A DNA stretch of 7,617 nt from UBA4615 sp044359175 (GTDB lineage Bacteria; Pseudomonadota; Gammaproteobacteria; Burkholderiales; Burkholderiaceae_E), in contig JBIKMO010000219.1 of NCBI GenBank assembly GCA_044359175.1, forward strand, positions 1-7,617. The letters run 5' to 3'. Of this stretch, positions 6,034 through 7,617 are shown in pieces; the first letter of the stretch is position 1, and every line of letters begins with the position of its first letter. Under the pieces are notes generated by a model. That model worked only from the letters and a program-made list of their open reading frames with translations, was not told the origin of the DNA and did not search any database. The translations under genes and the position numbers were made by a program.

Positions 6034-6759
6034 ATGGACTTGCACGACTACGACCGCCTCGAGGTCGACGACACCTCCGAGATGCTCGCGCTTCTGCGCG
6101 AGTCGGCATCGCGCCGCGCCCTGTGTTCGGTGCGCGCGAGCGGGCGCCCGGAAAGCTACCTGTCTCCGCTGCGCGAGGTCGCCGACGACGGTTCGGCGAT
6201 GCTCGATGCGCCGCGGGTTCCGGTGATCGAGCGCGCGCTGGGTCCGGGCAGCGTCGCGTCGATCGACGTGCGATTCCAAACCGTACGCGTGCGGTTCGAC
6301 GCACGCGTGCACGGCATCGACGGAACCGCCCGGCACGGCGCTCAGCTGCGACTGGCCCGGCCGTCGAGCCTGGTCAAGCTGCATCGCCGCGAGTCGGTAC
6401 GCGTGCGGGTGCCGGACGCGCTGCAGGTGCTCCTGACGCTCGACGGCTCCGAGCCCGCGCTCGCGTCGGTGCCGATGCAGGACCTGTTCGTGCAAGGCGG
6501 CTCGCTGTCGGTGAGCGGCGTGCGCGATCGTCTCGAGGCGGGACGCCTGTTCGAGTCGGCGAAGCTGATGCTCCCCGACGGCGAGGAGCGCACGGTCACG
6601 GTCCGCATCGCCCACGCCGCGGTGCTGCGCCGGGGCATCGACGGCAGCGACGTGCGGCTGGGCGTGCAGTTCGTCAATCCGAAAGCTGAGTTCGAGAGTG
6701 CCGTGGCGCGCGCGGTCCGCGAGATCGCCCGTGCGCCGGCAGGGGTCCGACGGGCCTGA
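6034..6759 (+). CDS. ycgR: YcgR-like flagellar brake protein (PilZN + PilZ)
   Basis: This 241-residue protein has the length and two-domain layout of YcgR, which binds cyclic di-GMP and slows the flagellar motor through MotA or the FliG/FliM switch. Residues about 12-110 form the YcgR N-terminal domain, including VSV-type strands such as VASIDVRFQTVRVRFDA. The PilZ domain starts with HRRESVRVRVP (117-127), matching the c-di-GMP-binding RxxxR signature (R119 and R123), and ends with the typical RLGVQFVN (208-215). The second signature, DxSxxG, reads D150-L-F152-V-Q-G155, so Phe replaces the conserved Ser. Ligand binding may be weakened or altered. No Shine-Dalgarno is visible before the ATG; a -10-like CACCAT at 6022-6027 would give an almost leaderless transcript. 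The gene is divergent from the O-GlcNAc transferase. No flagellar structural genes are in the window. Confidence 0.88.
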   Translation: MDLHDYDRLEVDDTSEMLALLRESASRRALCSVRASGRPESYLSPLREVADDGSAMLDAPRVPVIERALGPGSVASIDVRFQTVRVRFDARVHGIDGTARHGAQLRLARPSSLVKLHRRESVRVRVPDALQVLLTLDGSEPALASVPMQDLFVQGGSLSVSGVRDRLEAGRLFESAKLMLPDGEERTVTVRIAHAAVLRRGIDGSDVRLGVQFVNPKAEFESAVARAVREIARAPAGVRRA

Positions 6760-6772
6760 TCGGCGCGGGGGG

Positions 6773-6778
6773 TATACT
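6773..6778 (+). promoter_or_regulatory. -10 box TATACT of the DUF883/YqjE operon
   Basis: TATACT matches five of six bases of the sigma-70 consensus and stands out in a GC-rich gap of only 63 bp. Transcription would start near 6785, leaving a leader of about 38 bases. No good -35 box lies 16-18 bp upstream. A weak -35 is compatible with a sigma-S-type promoter, and enterobacterial yqjD and elaB are stationary-phase genes, but this is inference. Confidence 0.6.
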
Positions 6779-6807
6779 CGAACGAGTTGTGCCCCGATCC
6801 TCCGAAC

Positions 6808-6815
6808 GAAAGGAG
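6808..6815 (+). promoter_or_regulatory. Strong Shine-Dalgarno (GAAAGGAG) of the DUF883 gene
   Basis: GAAAGGAG followed by a seven-base spacer and ATG at 6823 is the best ribosome binding site in the window. It fixes this ATG as the start over the in-frame upstream GTG-type codon at 6787. Confidence 0.85.
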
Positions 6816-6822
6816 CTTGCCG

Positions 6823-7134
6823 ATGAGCACGCCCATCGAGAATGCGCGCGCGAAGATCGCCGACGAGTTTGCCACCGCAATGAACGAGGCCCAGGACATC
6901 CTGCAGCGCGCGGCCTCCGAGACCGGCGACCGTGCCCGCGACCTGCGCTCGCAGGTCGAGACCAAGCTGCTGCACGCGAAGCTGCGGCTGCAGGAACTGG
7001 AAGGCGACGCGGTCGACCGCGCCCGTAACGCGGCTCGTGTCACAGACGACTACGTGCGCGACCATCCTTGGCAGGCCGTGGGGCTGGCCGCGCTGCTCGG
7101 CTTCGTCCTCGGCCTGCTGATGAATCGCCGCTGA
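6823..7134 (+). CDS. DUF883 family membrane protein (ElaB/YqjD-like)
   Basis: This encodes 103 residues, the usual size of the family. Residues about 4-72 are a long charged, largely helical, probably coiled-coil region. The family signature DDYVRDHPWQAVGLAA (75-90) leads into a single C-terminal membrane segment with Gly spacing (about 84-100, ending LGLLMNRR). Escherichia coli YqjD, ElaB and YgaM are tail-anchored inner-membrane proteins; YqjD was reported to bind ribosomes in stationary phase. The cytoplasmic helical part here fits that topology. The start is set by the strong Shine-Dalgarno eight bases or so upstream. The YqjE-like gene follows after eight bases, so they form an operon driven by the TATACT promoter. 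Family assignment is firm; ribosome binding in this organism is inference. Confidence 0.9.
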   Translation: MSTPIENARAKIADEFATAMNEAQDILQRAASETGDRARDLRSQVETKLLHAKLRLQELEGDAVDRARNAARVTDDYVRDHPWQAVGLAALLGFVLGLLMNRR

Positions 7135-7142
7135 GCGCGGCG

Positions 7143-7595
7143 ATGGCCGAGCCCTTGCCGGACCGCGACGCGCCCGGCGCCGTTCCCCCGCCCGGCGACG
7201 CCGCATCCGGCACGGCGGGTATCGCGGAGACGCTCTCGCGGCTCGCGCAGACGCTGCTGGCTGCACTCGACACGCGCGTTCAGCTCGCGGCCCTGGAGTT
7301 TGCCGAGGAGCGCGAACGGGCCAAACGTCGCGTCGTGCTGCTCCTCACCTGCACGGTGGCCGCGGCGTTCGCGCTGCTGACCGCCCAGGCGCTGATCGTC
7401 GCGCTCGCGTGGCCGGCCTGGGGGTGGCGCTCGCTTGCCGTCCTGACCGCGGGATGGCTGGTGCTCGCTGCGGCGACCGCGTGGCGACTGCTCGCGGCTG
7501 CGCAGCGCGAGCAGCGGCCGTTCGCCGGTTCGCTCGCCGAACTGGAGCGCGACCGCCGCTGGCTCGCCGAACGGCTGCGTCGGGGCCCGAGATGA
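7143..7595 (+). CDS. YqjE-like phage holin family protein (Phage_holin_3_6)
   Basis: This encodes 150 residues. The first 24 are Pro/Ala/Gly-rich. Residues about 25-60 form an amphipathic helix (LAQTLLAALDTRVQLAALEF). Two membrane segments follow at about 63-87 and 94-115, separated by a short loop with PAWGWR. The C-terminal part contains FAGSLAELERDRRWL (127-141), typical of this family. Despite the domain name these are not normally phage lysis proteins. They are widespread chromosomal inner-membrane proteins encoded next to DUF883 genes, as yqjE lies next to yqjD in Escherichia coli, and their function is unknown. The ATG at 7143, eight bases after the previous stop, is preferred to an upstream in-frame start at 7068 inside the DUF883 gene. 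No strong Shine-Dalgarno is seen, so translation is probably coupled. The stop overlaps the next start (ATGA). Confidence 0.87.
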   Translation: MAEPLPDRDAPGAVPPPGDAASGTAGIAETLSRLAQTLLAALDTRVQLAALEFAEERERAKRRVVLLLTCTVAAAFALLTAQALIVALAWPAWGWRSLAVLTAGWLVLAAATAWRLLAAAQREQRPFAGSLAELERDRRWLAERLRRGPR

Positions 7596-7617
7596 GCGGC
7601 GACCCGCTCCAGGACCT
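7592..7617 (+). CDS. Start of a third operon gene, possibly YqjK-like (cut by window edge)
   Basis: An ATG at 7592 overlaps the TGA of the YqjE-like gene by four bases (ATGA) and opens a frame reading MSGDPLQD before the window ends. The overlap is the usual sign of a co-translated gene. In enterobacteria and many betaproteobacteria the gene after yqjE is yqjK or a similar short protein, so that identity is likely. Eight residues are too few to confirm it. Confidence 0.45.

Noticed and set aside
3490..6754. Dispersed 12-mer GGGTCCGACGGG at 3490-3501 and 6743-6754
   Set aside because: One copy is intergenic and the other lies inside the end of a coding region. Two copies of a GC-rich 12-mer are too weak to call a repeat family.
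6727..6755. GCCCGT...ACGGGC inverted repeat as a terminator of the YcgR-like gene
   Set aside because: The loop is 17 bases, the arms lie within the coding end, and no T-run follows.
5665..7266. 533-codon open frame on the minus strand spanning the YcgR-like and DUF883 genes
   Set aside because: It crosses several well-supported plus-strand genes and a clear promoter, and its product has no family resemblance.
7143..7595. Phage remnant suggested by the holin domain name
   Set aside because: The YqjE-like family is chromosomal and sits in its usual place after a DUF883 gene; no other phage gene is present.

Overview
The window is GC-rich (by eye close to 70 percent) with strong G/C preference at third codon positions. 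The gene families point to a betaproteobacterium, probably Burkholderiales or a neighbouring order. The lineage clues are a two-domain YcgR (PilZN plus PilZ), a DUF883 (ElaB/YqjD) - YqjE pair, a bacterial SPINDLY-type O-GlcNAc transferase, and a paired acyl-CoA dehydrogenase operon. The lineage is inferred from gene content only. No tRNA, rRNA, CRISPR array, insertion sequence, integrase or phage structural gene was seen.

Layout. (1) 1-444, minus strand: the N-terminal 148 residues of a TTC38-like tetratricopeptide protein, cut by the left edge. (2) 445-797: a divergent gap with GC-rich hairpins and no convincing gene. (3) 798-1100, plus: a small protein with a DUF1127-like segment. (4) 1244-3465, plus: two acyl-CoA dehydrogenase subunits joined by an ATGA stop/start overlap. 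They look like a heteromeric pair in which the first subunit holds the FAD/substrate motifs and the candidate catalytic Glu. (5) 3678-3872, plus: a small unknown ORF whose 3' end overlaps the convergent next gene by 64 bp. (6) 3809-5896, minus: a TPR plus GT41 (SPINDLY) O-linked GlcNAc transferase. (7) 6034-6759, plus and divergent from it: a YcgR-like c-di-GMP flagellar brake with a changed PilZ motif. (8) 6823 to the right edge, plus: a membrane-protein operon of DUF883 (ElaB/YqjD-like), YqjE-like (phage holin family 3_6) and the first codons of a third gene, probably YqjK-like. It sits behind a recognisable TATACT -10 box and a strong Shine-Dalgarno.

How they fit together. The acyl-CoA dehydrogenase pair is one catalytic unit for alpha,beta-oxidation of an unidentified acyl-CoA. 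The GT41 enzyme and YcgR sit head to head; both families can bear on motility (surface or flagellin glycosylation, and c-di-GMP braking), but that link is only suggested by position. The DUF883/YqjE cassette is an envelope unit of the yqjD-yqjE-yqjK type known from enterobacteria and widespread in betaproteobacteria. I see mostly ordinary chromosomal content and no clear undescribed system. The items most worth a second look are the Ser-to-Phe change in the PilZ motif, the split features of the dehydrogenase pair, the overlapping convergent small ORF and several short inverted repeats at promoter positions.
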